From contig CAVPSA010000047.1 in assembly GCA_963707905.1 (NCBI GenBank), positions 156,170-220,169 on the forward strand: DNA of 64,000 nucleotides, in the 5' to 3' direction. Below are positions 1 through 8,234 of the stretch, piece by piece. The number at the start of each line of letters is the position of its first letter. The stretch's first letter is position 1. The position numbers were made by a program, and so were the translations under genes. The notes beneath the pieces were generated by a model. That model saw only the letters and a list, made by a program, of their open reading frames with translations. It ran no database searches and had not been told where the DNA came from. The DNA is from DASXKD01 sp963707905. GTDB lineage: Bacteria; Actinomycetota; Actinomycetes; Streptosporangiales; Streptosporangiaceae.

Positions 1-356
1 GGTGTCTTCAGGTTGAGGTCCACCACCTTGTCCCAGGCCGCGGCGGGATAGTCCGCTAGCGGCGCGCCCCAGGTGGCACCGGCGTTGTTGACCAGGACGT
101 GCACGGCCCGTTCGCGCTCGCCGACCTCGGCGGCCAGCCGCAGGCACTCCGGCTCCGCCGACAGGTCAGCGGGAATGGCCTGGACGGGGCCGTGCTCGGA
201 GAGTTCCTTCGCCGCCGCGGCGCAGGCATCGGCCTTGCGTGAGCTGATGTATACCCGTGCCCCGGCCTGCAGCAGACCGCGGGCCATCATGAGCCCGATA
301 CCGCGGCTGCCCCCGGTGACGACGGCGGTCTTCCCGGACAGGTCGAACAGATCCAT
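1..356 (-). CDS. SDR family oxidoreductase, 3' end outside window
   Basis: Short-chain dehydrogenase/reductase with a Rossmann fold. About the first 118 residues are present. The ATG at 356 opens MDLFDLSGKTAVVTGG, giving the TGGSRGIG dinucleotide-binding motif at residues 14-21, and NNAG follows near residue 95. The catalytic Tyr and Lys lie beyond the window edge, so activity cannot be confirmed. The MarR-type gene at 467-922 lies just upstream in the same direction and is a plausible regulator. The SDR call is firm; the substrate is unknown. Confidence 0.85.
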   Translation of the reverse strand, partial: MDLFDLSGKTAVVTGGSRGIGLMMARGLLQAGARVYISSRKADACAAAAKELSEHGPVQAIPADLSAEPECLRLAAEVGERERAVHVLVNNAGATWGAPLADYPAAAWDKVVDLNLKT

Positions 357-466
357 GGCCGCTCCCGCGCGGAACCTGAGCGGAGGCCGTCCCCGCCGCT
401 GGCCCGAAGCGTATGCCAACACGGCTCCAGATCAACAGGGGCCAGTGCCCCGTGCCCTGCGGCGTC

Positions 467-922
467 TCAGGATGGCCAGGGGCCGGCCGGGCCTTCCTCG
501 CCTGCCACGTTTCCGGCCAGCCGGCCCAGCACGGTTGCCAGGCCGTCGAGGTCGGCGTCGCTCAGGCCGCCGCGGAGCCGGCGGTCGAACGCGGTCGCCG
601 CCGCCGCCAGCCGGACAAAGGCCGCCTCGCCCGCCGGGGTCAGTTCCACGACGTGGATGCGCCGGTTGGCCGGATCCCGGGTCCGGGTAACCAGGCCCTG
701 GCGGTCCATGGCGTTCAGGTGGTGGGTGAGGGTGGCTTCACGCACTCCCACCGCCCCGGCAAGTTCGCGCTGGCTGGACACCTCACGGGTCTTCAGGTTC
801 AGCAGGACCAGCCAGACCGGCAGTGAGCCGCCCGCCCCGGCCAGCGCATCGTCGAAAGCACGGCTGACCGTCCGGGCCGCCCGGGCCAGCTCCAGCCCGA
901 TGGGAGTCCGTGCCGGTCGCAT
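467..922 (-). CDS. MarR family transcriptional regulator
   Basis: A 151-residue winged-helix regulator of normal MarR length. The N-terminal helix is followed by a wHTH region (about residues 50-95) with the typical recognition segment VREATLTHHLNAMDRQGLV and a wing around RTRDPANRR. MarR proteins are usually dimeric repressors that respond to small phenolic or xenobiotic ligands; the ligand here is unknown. The AT-richer segment just upstream (944-957, TTGATGTCTAACTA) could hold an operator, but it is only weakly symmetric. The downstream SDR gene on the same strand is the likely target or operon partner. Confidence 0.88.
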   Translation of the reverse strand: MRPARTPIGLELARAARTVSRAFDDALAGAGGSLPVWLVLLNLKTREVSSQRELAGAVGVREATLTHHLNAMDRQGLVTRTRDPANRRIHVVELTPAGEAAFVRLAAAATAFDRRLRGGLSDADLDGLATVLGRLAGNVAGEEGPAGPWPS

Positions 923-1173
923 GTGCCCAGCTTACCCAACCCATTGATGTCTAACTATTCGACCACGAAACGCTTGCGGGTGCCTTCCCGCGGTGCCTGA
1001 GGATTTCTGCGTAGGTGGCCCACCTGCCGTCCCTGTGCCGGGCCCCGGGGAGAGCGCGTGCCTGTCTGGGGCAGCGGTGAGTGTCCGCGGCTCAGGGGGG
1101 AGGGGCGGGGAGTGGATACGGGATAGGGGGGTCGGGAGCGGGCCGGGCGCGGGGTCGGTCGGCGGTGGAGTGG

Positions 1174-1809
1174 TTAGGCGTCGGCGGCTATGGCGGCTAC
1201 TAGCTGGTGGGGGAGGTGCTTCGGGTGGATCAGGAGGGCGCGGGCTACCTGGCGGATCTTCAGGCGTTGCGGGGTCAGGAGCGATTCGGTGTGGCGCCAG
1301 GCGGCGAACTCGCCGGTGCCGAAGCGGGAGCGGATGGAAGCGCGGAATCGTTTGGCGTCGCCGCCGTCGTCGCGCCAGGTGGGCAGCCATTCACGCAGCC
1401 GGTCATCATCGAGCAGGGTCCAGGCGCGAAGCTGTTCGGCGATCTGACCGGCAGCGTCGACCACGAAGGCCAGGTCGCCGGTGCCCAGGATGCCGTGCAC
1501 CCGGCCCTCGGTGCCGCTGCCAGCGTGGATGCTCGCCGAACTGAACCGCGCTCCCAACGTGAGGGCGGCCACCGCGTGGCCCGCCTCGTGCCACGCGGTG
1601 GCGACCGTCGCCCGCCTGGCATCGCCGAGCGTGGCGTAGTGGCCGCTGTCGTAGCGCCGCATGAGCCAGCACTCGTGCACGATCGACTCGTCGTCGTAGC
1701 GGGCGACCCGGTTCAGCTCGGCTCTGATCGCGGCCAGCGCGCGCTGCTGCGCGGGCGTCACGGCCAGCGATCGGCCGGCGGTGCGCACCGCGCCCGGGCC
1801 AGTCGCCAT
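1174..1809 (-). CDS. HEAGH-motif metallopeptidase-like protein, no AAA domain
   Basis: A protein of 211 residues. I chose the ATG at 1809 because a strong GGAGGTGAG ribosome site precedes it; the frame could run further upstream to 1893. The sequence WHEAGH (His74, Glu75, His78) is a zinc-binding HExxH motif of the FtsH/M41 style, and a later DAAGQIAEQL segment (about residues 115-124) resembles the GG-AAE helix of M41 peptidases. The AAA ATPase and membrane segments of FtsH are absent, so this is a free-standing zincin-like domain. Similar small proteins in actinobacteria have no settled function. A duplicated palindrome lies directly upstream and suggests tight regulation. Catalysis is inferred from the motif only. 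Confidence 0.7.
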   Translation of the reverse strand: MATGPGAVRTAGRSLAVTPAQQRALAAIRAELNRVARYDDESIVHECWLMRRYDSGHYATLGDARRATVATAWHEAGHAVAALTLGARFSSASIHAGSGTEGRVHGILGTGDLAFVVDAAGQIAEQLRAWTLLDDDRLREWLPTWRDDGGDAKRFRASIRSRFGTGEFAAWRHTESLLTPQRLKIRQVARALLIHPKHLPHQLVAAIAADA

Positions 1810-1836
1810 CGGCTCACCTCCCCGAACGTATGTGGG

Positions 1837-1882
1837 CGTTCGCGCCAACGAACACAACAGAGTGTGGGCGTTCGCGCCAACG
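1837..1882. promoter_or_regulatory. Two copies of a 14-bp palindromic box, 32 bp apart
   Basis: The 14-mer CGTTCGCGCCAACG occurs at 1837-1850 and again at 1869-1882, inside a longer 21-bp direct repeat (1831-1851 and 1863-1883). The 14-mer matches its own reverse complement at 12 of 14 positions. The 32-bp period is about three helical turns, placing both boxes on one face of the DNA. The location, 28 to 73 bp upstream of the HEAGH gene start, fits a double operator for a dimeric regulator. The regulator is not identified. Confidence 0.6.
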
Positions 1883-1936
1883 ACCACAAACACCGCTGGC
1901 CGGGCCTGGCGCTGGACCCACCCGGGCTCGTGAGCT

Positions 1937-1963
1937 AATGTCGCTTACATTGTAAGAGGCATT
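1937..1963. promoter_or_regulatory. Inverted repeat, probable TetR operator
   Basis: A 27-bp imperfect inverted repeat with 11 of 13 paired positions matching. The core TTACATTGTAA lies at 1945-1955 and the outer arms are AATG and CATT. It lies 35 bp upstream of the SDR gene at 1998 and is among the most AT-rich stretches nearby. The size and TTACA/TGTAA arms are typical of TetR-family sites. The obvious candidate is the TetR protein encoded at the 3' end of the SDR gene (2920-3555). Confidence 0.65.
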
Positions 1964-1997
1964 TACATAGCTGGGCGACGCGGAAGGCGGTGCCGGG

Positions 1998-2939
1998 ATG
2001 AGCGAGCAGACCAGGGTGCGGAAAGCGGCGGGCCAGTGGACCGAGGCAGCGGTGCCGGACCAGTCCGGGCGGACGGCGGTGATCACCGGGGGCAACTCCG
2101 GCATCGGTTTCGAGGCGGCGCGGGTGCTCGCGGTGCGCGGTGCGCGGCTGATCCTCGGCTGCCGGGACCAGGGCAAGGCACACGACGCGGTCACCCGGAT
2201 CCGCGCCGCGGCGCCGGGCGCCGACGTCCGGGTGGTGCCGCTTGACCTTGCCGCGCTGGATTCCGTCCGCGCGGCGGCGGGCCAGATCCGGTCCGCCTGC
2301 GAGGGTATCGACCTGCTGATCAACAACGCCGGGGTGATGATGCCACCCTACGGCCGCACCGCTGACGGCTTCGAGCTGCAGTTCGGCATCAACCACCTCG
2401 GCCATTTCGCGCTGACCGGGCTGCTGATCGACCGGCTGGCGGCGCTGCCCGGGGCGCGGGTGGTGACGGTCAGCAGCAACGGCCACAGGGATGGGCAGAT
2501 CAACTTCGGCGACCTCCAGTCCGAGCGTGGTTACCGGCGGGTGGCCGGGTACGGCCAGTCCAAGCTCGCCAACCTGATGTTCACCTACGAGCTCCAGCGG
2601 CGGCTGCACGCGGCCGGGAGCCCGGCGATCGCGGTCGCGGCCCACCCGGGCCTGACCAGGACCGACCTCGCGCGGTACCTTTCCCCCGTGATGACCGCGT
2701 TGTACGTGCTGGTCGAGCGGCCGCTCGCGCAGCGCGCCGCGATCGGCGCACTCGGCACGCTGCGGGCGGCGACCGACCCGGCCGTGCGCGGCGGCGATTA
2801 CTATGGGCCGGCTCGCTGGCGCGGGGAGCGGGGCTACCCTGTCCGGGTCAGCTCGAGCGAGCGGTCCCACGACGAAGACGCGCAACGCCGTCTGTGGCAG
2901 GAATCGGAGCGGCTCACGGGTGTCAGATACGCCATCTGA
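1998..2939 (+). CDS. SDR oxidoreductase, retinol-dehydrogenase-like
   Basis: A 313-residue classical/extended SDR. The cofactor motif TGGNSGIG is at residues 30-37, NNAG at 109-112 and the catalytic YGQSK (Tyr185, Lys189) follows SS at 159-160, so the active site looks complete. The family (WW-oxidoreductase/retinol dehydrogenase-like actinobacterial SDRs) reduces or oxidises lipophilic carbonyl compounds with NAD(P); the substrate here is unknown. The palindrome at 1937-1963 lies in its promoter. Its last 20 bp overlap the TetR gene, implying one transcript and translational coupling. Confidence 0.88.
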   Translation: MSEQTRVRKAAGQWTEAAVPDQSGRTAVITGGNSGIGFEAARVLAVRGARLILGCRDQGKAHDAVTRIRAAAPGADVRVVPLDLAALDSVRAAAGQIRSACEGIDLLINNAGVMMPPYGRTADGFELQFGINHLGHFALTGLLIDRLAALPGARVVTVSSNGHRDGQINFGDLQSERGYRRVAGYGQSKLANLMFTYELQRRLHAAGSPAIAVAAHPGLTRTDLARYLSPVMTALYVLVERPLAQRAAIGALGTLRAATDPAVRGGDYYGPARWRGERGYPVRVSSSERSHDEDAQRRLWQESERLTGVRYAI

Positions 2940-3555
2940 GGCGCCCGCCAAGGGCAGCCGGTACCACCATGGCGACCTTAAGGCTGCGCTTGTCGACGCC
3001 GCGATCAGCCTGATCGCCGAGCGGGGGGTGCGTGGGTTCTCGCTCGCCGAGGTCAGCCGCAGGGTCGGGGTCACGGTGGCCGCCCCTTACCGGCATTTCG
3101 CCGACCGCGACGACCTGCTCGCGGCGGTGGGCATCCGCGCGCTTGATGTGTTCGCCGCCGCCCTGGCGGCGGAGGCGCGGGAAACCGATTCCCCCGAGCA
3201 GCGGCTGGCCGCCCTGGCCCGTGCCTACGTGAGGTTCGCCGGCGAGCAGCGCCCGCTGTTCGACACGCTGTTCGTGGCGGGCATCGACAAGAGCCGTTAC
3301 CCCGAGTTCCGGCGCGCCTACCACGCCCTGGAGGAGACCTTCCGTGCCTGCGCACTGGAGGTGTGCGGGCAGGACGCCAAGGCCGCCGACGCCCTCATGG
3401 CGGTGACGGAGGCAACCGCGCACGGCCATGCCACGCTGCTGCTCGACGGTTCCTTCGATGACGAGGAAGACCCGGCCGGCCGCGCCGCGGACCAGGCCGC
3501 GAGCGCCACGCTCGCACTCATCCAGGGCCGCACTGCGCTACGCCGGCCATCCTGA
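2920..3555 (+). CDS. TetR/AcrR family regulator
   Basis: I take the GTG at 2920 as the start, preceded by CGGAG; this gives 211 residues. The frame is open upstream to 2803 but would then run deep inside the SDR gene. The protein starts VSDTPSEAPAKG, then KGSRYHHGDLKAALVDAA leads into a TetR HTH with VTVAAPYRHFADRDDL as the recognition region (about residues 45-60). The C-terminal half resembles the WHG-type ligand domain of TetR proteins. It overlaps the SDR by 20 bp and probably autoregulates both genes through 1937-1963. Confidence 0.85.
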   Translation: MSDTPSEAPAKGSRYHHGDLKAALVDAAISLIAERGVRGFSLAEVSRRVGVTVAAPYRHFADRDDLLAAVGIRALDVFAAALAAEARETDSPEQRLAALARAYVRFAGEQRPLFDTLFVAGIDKSRYPEFRRAYHALEETFRACALEVCGQDAKAADALMAVTEATAHGHATLLLDGSFDDEEDPAGRAADQAASATLALIQGRTALRRPS

Positions 3556-3564
3556 GCGGAATCC

Positions 3565-5361
3565 TTAGCGGCCGGCCAGCCGCCGCCAGAGCAGCACCCC
3601 GCCGGTGCGCAGCGGCGGGCGCTGCACGACTTGCGTGATGAACCGCGCAAGGGCGGCCCGGGTACCGGGCCCGGCCACGATGGCCCGGGCGCCCCAGTAC
3701 GACATGTCCTGCCAGAAGCTTGCCCGCAGCGCCGGGGTGACCGGCGGAGCCGGGAGGCCCAGCTGGATCCCGGTCAGCGTGGTGGCGACCGCGGTCGGCC
3801 CGGGCCCACCGACGTAGGCGCGGCCGCCGGCGGCGGGCCCGATGAAATACCCGCCGGGCATCTGGAACGCCATATGCGCCGCGGCCTGCCACACCAGCGG
3901 CACGGTCTGCGAGCCTGTCGGGTACGGCAGCACGAGCACGGTCGAGCCAGGGGTGAGCCACCGGGCCGCCGCGGGGAAGAACGGCGGGATCGGGTCCGCG
4001 GCCGTCGCGGGATAGGGCCTGGGCAGCAACGGCACCACGCAGGCGGCGGCCAGCAGCACCGCGAGGAGCCGGGCCGCGGGCCGCCCGGTGCCAAGCAGCC
4101 AGCCGGCCCCCACGGCCAGCAGGCCCGCGGCTGCCAGCGCCACCACGATGGCAAACCGGTCCGGCAGCGCAGACCCGAACACGGGCCAGCCCTGCACGGC
4201 ACCCCAGGGCAGCCGGACCGCCGTGTACCGCCCGTTGTCGAGCAGCGTGCCGCCGAGGGAGAACAGCGCGAACACGGCGCCGATGCCAAGCAGCAGCCGG
4301 GTACGCAGGTCACCGATTCGCGCGATGCCCACGAGCGGAGCGGTCACCAGGAGCGGGATGCCCAGGTAGGCCAGATACTCGGGGGCACCGGGCACGTAGG
4401 CGGCCGCGAACGCCGAACTGCCCCTGGTCGTCAGCCAGAGCAGGTGCGAGGGGACATAGAACCCGCGCACGTCCGTCTCGAAGTACCCCACCGTGAACGG
4501 GTTCCCGTACTGGTGCAACGGCCCCCAGAACTGCAGCCACAGGGCCCCGGCCGACACGAAGGCGAACACGCCCAGCGCGGCCGCGGATCCCCGGCCGACC
4601 CGGCCCAGGGCCGCCGCCGTCACGGCCCGGGGCTGCGTCACCAGCACCAGGACCCCGGCCACCAGCATCACGAGGGCCGTCTGGAACAGCAGTTCCTCGG
4701 AGGTGAACAACTGGGCGGCCAGGGCCAGGCCCAGGGCCGCGCCCCCGGGCCACGGGTCACGCCGGCCCGTGACGAGGTCATCGGCCAGCAGCAGGGTGAC
4801 CGGCATCAGGCCGGTCAGCACGAGGTTGATGTGCCCGAAGCCGGATGCGAGCACGGCGGGGGAGAAGCCGAACACCAGCGCCCCGAGGCCCGCGGCAGGC
4901 ACGCTGCCGGTGAACCGCCGCAGCAGCGGGAAGGCGCAGAGCGGCCCGGTCGCCAGCGCCAGGACGAACAGCACGTTGTAGGCAGCCAGCGGGCCGGCCA
5001 GCAGCGTGACCGGAGTCATGATCAGGGCCGGCAGCAGCAGGGACGTGTTCCACATCGCATTGACGCCGACGGGGGCGTTCATCGTGGTGAAGAACAACGG
5101 GTCGTGCCCATGCAGCACGGACTGCGAATCATGCTCGAGGTACCAGGTGAAGAGCCGGATGTCGGCGGCGTTGCCGGCGACCATCCGATTCGCCAAATCA
5201 CCGAGCAGGTGCCAGCTCAGGTAGAGCGAAACGAGCAGCGAAATCAGCGCGAGCACAAAGTAGGGCCGTATTTCCGGACTGACCGGACGAGGCAGCCGGG
5301 TCCGCGGGGCGGGCTGGGAATCCACCGGCGCCGAGCTGGCCTGCGGATCTGGCACGCCCAC
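3565..5361 (-). CDS. Large polytopic membrane protein, GT-C-like
   Basis: A 598-residue integral membrane protein. A hydrophobic segment near residues 33-55 follows a short polar N-terminus, then comes a soluble loop with acidic residues (GNAADIRLFTWYLEHD) and many further membrane segments up to about residue 440. A smaller C-terminal domain outside the membrane ends in RPPLRTGGVLLWRRLAGR. Early acidic residues in the first loop plus multiple membrane spans is the layout of GT-C glycosyltransferases, which use polyprenyl-phosphate sugars. I cannot name the donor or acceptor. It converges on the TetR gene with a 9-bp gap. The GTG at 5361 is the assumed start. Confidence 0.7.
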   Translation of the reverse strand: MGVPDPQASSAPVDSQPAPRTRLPRPVSPEIRPYFVLALISLLVSLYLSWHLLGDLANRMVAGNAADIRLFTWYLEHDSQSVLHGHDPLFFTTMNAPVGVNAMWNTSLLLPALIMTPVTLLAGPLAAYNVLFVLALATGPLCAFPLLRRFTGSVPAAGLGALVFGFSPAVLASGFGHINLVLTGLMPVTLLLADDLVTGRRDPWPGGAALGLALAAQLFTSEELLFQTALVMLVAGVLVLVTQPRAVTAAALGRVGRGSAAALGVFAFVSAGALWLQFWGPLHQYGNPFTVGYFETDVRGFYVPSHLLWLTTRGSSAFAAAYVPGAPEYLAYLGIPLLVTAPLVGIARIGDLRTRLLLGIGAVFALFSLGGTLLDNGRYTAVRLPWGAVQGWPVFGSALPDRFAIVVALAAAGLLAVGAGWLLGTGRPAARLLAVLLAAACVVPLLPRPYPATAADPIPPFFPAAARWLTPGSTVLVLPYPTGSQTVPLVWQAAAHMAFQMPGGYFIGPAAGGRAYVGGPGPTAVATTLTGIQLGLPAPPVTPALRASFWQDMSYWGARAIVAGPGTRAALARFITQVVQRPPLRTGGVLLWRRLAGR

Positions 5362-5476
5362 ATGATGCCATAGCCGCGCTGCCGCCCCGGCCCGGCCGGC
5401 CAGGGCCGGAGCCGGGCCGGGGCAATCAATGCGAAGGCACGTAACGTCGTGCGCCTTTGCCTTAGCCCGGCGCCCG

Positions 5477-5543
5477 GGCCAAGGCCCCGTGACGAAGGAA
5501 TGGGGCCTTGGCCACCGGGGGTTCCGGGGGGTCGCTCCCCCGG
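5477..5543 (+). repeat. Two-hairpin intergenic element, copy 1
   Basis: Hairpin A: a 12-bp perfect stem (5477-5488 with 5502-5513, arms GGCCAAGGCCCC and GGGGCCTTGGCC) enclosing the loop GTGACGAAGGAAT. Hairpin B: a 7-8-bp stem (5524-5531 with 5536-5543, CCGGGGGG against TCCCCCGG) with loop TCGC, followed by ATTAGCA. It lies just past the 3' end of the efflux gene at 5559-7013. The same two hairpins recur at 12.6 kb and 23.6 kb. It may serve as a terminator, but the conserved loop is not explained by that role. Confidence 0.8.
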
Positions 5544-5558
5544 ATTAGCAGGGTGCCG

Positions 5559-7013
5559 TTATTGATTTGTGGCTGCAGCGCCGTTTTCATTCGGTGCGGA
5601 CCGCATCAGGGTCAGCACCACAAGGAGGGCGAGCACATCCAGGACGGCCGCCAGGGTGAAGGCGCGGGACATCCCGTGCACGACGGCGGCCTGCCCGGCC
5701 GCGTGCCCTATCGCGCCGCTGGCCGCGGTGACCAGCACGGCCAGCCCCAGCGAGCCGCCGACCTGCTGCATCACGTTCACCATGCTGGACGCGGCGCCCG
5801 AGTCCTCCGGCCGTACCCCGGACAGCGAGGCCATGGTGAGCGGTACGAACACCACGCCCATCCCGGCGCCGATGAGCACCATCGGGCCGAGGACCCCGGC
5901 CAGGTAGCCGGTTCCCGGTGCGATACGGGACAGCCAGGTCATGCCGGCCACCACCGGCAGCATCCCGGTCACCATGAGTGTGCCAGGGCGGAACCGGCTC
6001 ACCAGCCGGGGCGCCAGCCGGGAGACCCCGAACAGGGCGGCGGTCATCGGCAGGAAGGAGATCCCCGCGCGCAGCGGGCTGAACCCGAGGATCTCCTGGA
6101 CGAACTGGGTGAGGAAGAAGAACATGCCGAACATGCCTGCCACGATGAGCAGCCGGGTCAGGTAGGAGCCGGCCCGGCGGCGGTCGGCGAACAGCCGCAG
6201 CGGGGTGATCGGCTGCCGCGCGCGGGACTCGTGCCAGACAAACCCGGCCAGCAGCACGGCGGCGGCGGCGAACGTGGCCAGCGTGACCGGGTTGGCCCAG
6301 CCGTCCGCGGCAGCGCGGATGATCCCGTACACGAGCGAGACCATCCCCGCCGTGGAGGTCAGCGCGCCGGTGGTGTCGAAGTGGCCGGGCTGGCGGGCCG
6401 TCTCGGGCAGGAACATCGGCGCGGCGATGGCGACGAGCACGCCGATCGGCACGTTGATGAACAGCACCCAGCGCCACGACACCCACTCGGTGATGACGCC
6501 GCCGAGCACCAGGCCCAGCGATCCGCCGCCCATCACCACGGCGGTGTAGATGCCAAGCGCACGGGCGCGCTCGCGGCCGTCCGCGAAGCTGGCGGTGACC
6601 ATCGCCAGCACGGCCGGCGAGGCGATCGCGCCGCCGACCCCCTGCGCCGCGCGGGCGGCGAGCAGCCAGCCCGCCGACTGGGCCAGGCCGCCTGCCAGCG
6701 AGGCCGCGGTGAACAACATGATGCCCGCGCCGAACACCCGGCGCCTGCCGAGGATGTCGCCGGCCCGGCCGCCGAGCAGCAGCAGGCCTCCGAACGTCAG
6801 CGTGTAGGCGTTGAGCACCCAGGACAGGCCTTCCGGGGAGAAGTGCAGGCCGCGGGCGATGCTCGGCAGTGCGATGTTCACCACGGTCATGTCGAGGATG
6901 ATCATGAGCTGGGCGCCGAGGACGATTGCCAGGGCCAGGCCCCTGCGGTCCCGCAGCGCGGTCCGGCGGCTGGGGCGCTGCCTGGTTTCTTGCATGACCG
7001 ACGAGGTCGACAT
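5559..7013 (-). CDS. MFS transporter, DHA2 (14-TM) drug efflux type
   Basis: About 484 residues from the ATG at 7013, which has AAAGGAA upstream; the frame is open to 7142, but that would cover the operator. After RRTALRDRRGLALAIVLGAQ, the motif LDMTVVNIALPSIARGL in TM1 is diagnostic of DHA2 drug:H+ antiporters, and GRAGDILGRRRVF is the conserved loop 2-3 motif A. Fourteen membrane segments are expected and the length fits. Such pumps export antibiotics, dyes or the cell's own metabolites. It is divergent from a TetR gene (7173) with shared operator half-sites at 7106-7135, the classic drug-inducible arrangement. Confidence 0.92.
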   Translation of the reverse strand: MSTSSVMQETRQRPSRRTALRDRRGLALAIVLGAQLMIILDMTVVNIALPSIARGLHFSPEGLSWVLNAYTLTFGGLLLLGGRAGDILGRRRVFGAGIMLFTAASLAGGLAQSAGWLLAARAAQGVGGAIASPAVLAMVTASFADGRERARALGIYTAVVMGGGSLGLVLGGVITEWVSWRWVLFINVPIGVLVAIAAPMFLPETARQPGHFDTTGALTSTAGMVSLVYGIIRAAADGWANPVTLATFAAAAVLLAGFVWHESRARQPITPLRLFADRRRAGSYLTRLLIVAGMFGMFFFLTQFVQEILGFSPLRAGISFLPMTAALFGVSRLAPRLVSRFRPGTLMVTGMLPVVAGMTWLSRIAPGTGYLAGVLGPMVLIGAGMGVVFVPLTMASLSGVRPEDSGAASSMVNVMQQVGGSLGLAVLVTAASGAIGHAAGQAAVVHGMSRAFTLAAVLDVLALLVVLTLMRSAPNENGAAATNQ

Positions 7014-7105
7014 GAGTTCCTTTCGAGGGACGAACTCGAGGTGCGGGGCCGGAGGGAATGAGCACCGGCCCGGCTCGCGTTGGTTATCCTGTAACCGGAG
7101 CCAAC

Positions 7106-7135
7106 CTCCGTTAACTATACGGAGGGGTCCTCCGT
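7106..7135. promoter_or_regulatory. Three alternating TetR half-sites
   Basis: The hexamers CTCCGT (7106-7111), ACGGAG (7119-7124) and CTCCGT (7130-7135) alternate in orientation. They form two overlapping inverted repeats, 7106-7124 and 7119-7135, that share the central arm. The site is 93 bp upstream of the efflux gene start at 7013 and 38 bp upstream of the TetR start at 7173, so one protein could control both directions. Two overlapping palindromes suggest binding by two dimers or alternative registers. Confidence 0.72.
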
Positions 7136-7172
7136 TTAGCAAACTGATTTATTACAGGCCAGGTGACAGCGG

Positions 7173-7778
7173 ATGAGCGGGACCGGTACCGGGGCGCAGC
7201 CGCCGGCGCCGCGCCCGATGCGGGCCGACGCGCAGCGCAACTACGCCCGGCTGCTTGAGGCGGCGATCGGCGCGTTCGTCGAGCACGGCGCCGACGACGT
7301 CTCCCTGGAGGAGATCGCCCGGCGGGCCGGCGTCGGGATCGGCACGCTGTACCGTCACTTCCCCACCAGGCAGGCGCTGCTCGAAGCCGTCTACACCGAC
7401 CAGGTCGAATCACTCAGCGCACGAGCGGAGGAACTGCTCGGAGCCGAGTCGCCGGGTGACGCGCTCGCCGACTGGATGCGCGCCATGGTGAAGTTCAGCA
7501 GCACCAAGCGGAGCATGACCACGGCCCTGCTCGCCACCCTCGGCACGGACTCGGAACTGCTGTCCTCGTGTGCCAAGCAGATCAGCGGGGCGGCGGAATC
7601 CCTGGTCGCCCGCGCCCAGCAGGCCGGCGTGGTGCGCCCGGACGCGGACGCCAAGGACCTGATCAGGCTGGTGCACGCGGTCAACATCGCCACGGAAAAG
7701 GCGCCGGACCCGGGGCAGGCGGACCGGATGCTGGCCCTGATCCTGGACGGCCTGCGCCCCCAGCAGGGCGCCGGCTAA
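7173..7778 (+). CDS. TetR family regulator of the adjacent efflux pump
   Basis: 201 residues. The N-terminal HTH (about residues 20-65) contains VSLEEIARRAGVGIGTLYRH, a textbook TetR recognition helix. The C-terminal domain resembles the SbtR-like ligand domain. The ATG at 7173 has AGGTGA upstream. It is divergent from the DHA2 pump with three half-sites between them, so it is very probably a ligand-relieved repressor of the pump and of itself. The ligand is unknown. Confidence 0.9.
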   Translation: MSGTGTGAQPPAPRPMRADAQRNYARLLEAAIGAFVEHGADDVSLEEIARRAGVGIGTLYRHFPTRQALLEAVYTDQVESLSARAEELLGAESPGDALADWMRAMVKFSSTKRSMTTALLATLGTDSELLSSCAKQISGAAESLVARAQQAGVVRPDADAKDLIRLVHAVNIATEKAPDPGQADRMLALILDGLRPQQGAG

Positions 7779-7855
7779 CCGTTGCCCGGCCGCAGCGGTC
7801 CGGGCCAGCCACGGACACCTGGCTCCCCCGCGCTGGCGCGGGTTACCTTACGAGT

Positions 7856-8149
7856 GTGCGGGTGGAGGTGAGTGGCGAGGCGGCCGACTTCGTGCGCGCC
7901 CGCGGCGGACGGCTGTGGGTCTGGTCCGCCACCCCGCGGCTGTGCTGCTCGGGAACGCCCGCGATGATGCACGCGGCGACCGAGCCGCCGCCGGGCCTGA
8001 CCGGCTTCACCCCCGCCGGGGACGCCCCGCTGGAGGTCTGGTTCCGCGCGCCCGGGGGACGGCGGCCCGAGGTGCTGGGGATCGGCCTCGCCGGGCGGCG
8101 CCGGGCCAGGGTGGAGGCGTACTGGGACGGCTGCCTGATGGCGCTGTGA
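7856..8149 (+). CDS. Small conserved-type protein, function unknown
   Basis: 97 residues from the GTG at 7856. It is rich in Trp, Arg and Pro, with a paired-cysteine segment LCCSGTPAMMHAATE near residues 29-43 and a C-terminal RVEAYWDGCLMAL. The paired cysteines could bind metal or form a disulfide, but nothing proves it. Coding is supported by position (78 bp after the TetR gene, same strand) and by a compact composition unlike the overlapping frames. No family is assigned. Confidence 0.55.
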   Translation: MRVEVSGEAADFVRARGGRLWVWSATPRLCCSGTPAMMHAATEPPPGLTGFTPAGDAPLEVWFRAPGGRRPEVLGIGLAGRRRARVEAYWDGCLMAL

Positions 8150-8234
8150 GGCCGGCGCCGTAGCAGGCCGGGCCCCCCGCCCAGGCGGCAGCCGGCCCAC
8201 CGGGCGGCCGGGTGGCAGGCGCCATACTGGGAGG

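Noticed and set aside
944..957. Possible MarR operator TTGATGTCTAACTA
   Set aside because: Only weakly symmetric; kept as a remark with the MarR gene and not listed as a site.
3631..5373. Long plus-strand open frame (about 580 codons) opposite the membrane-protein gene
   Set aside because: Its product is an Arg/Gly/Gln/His-rich string without any domain, as expected when the antisense of a high-GC gene lacks stop codons.
5508..7061. Plus-strand open frame of about 517 codons opposite the DHA2 transporter
   Set aside because: Same low-complexity antisense character; the minus-strand gene has clear MFS motifs, a ribosome site and a regulator.
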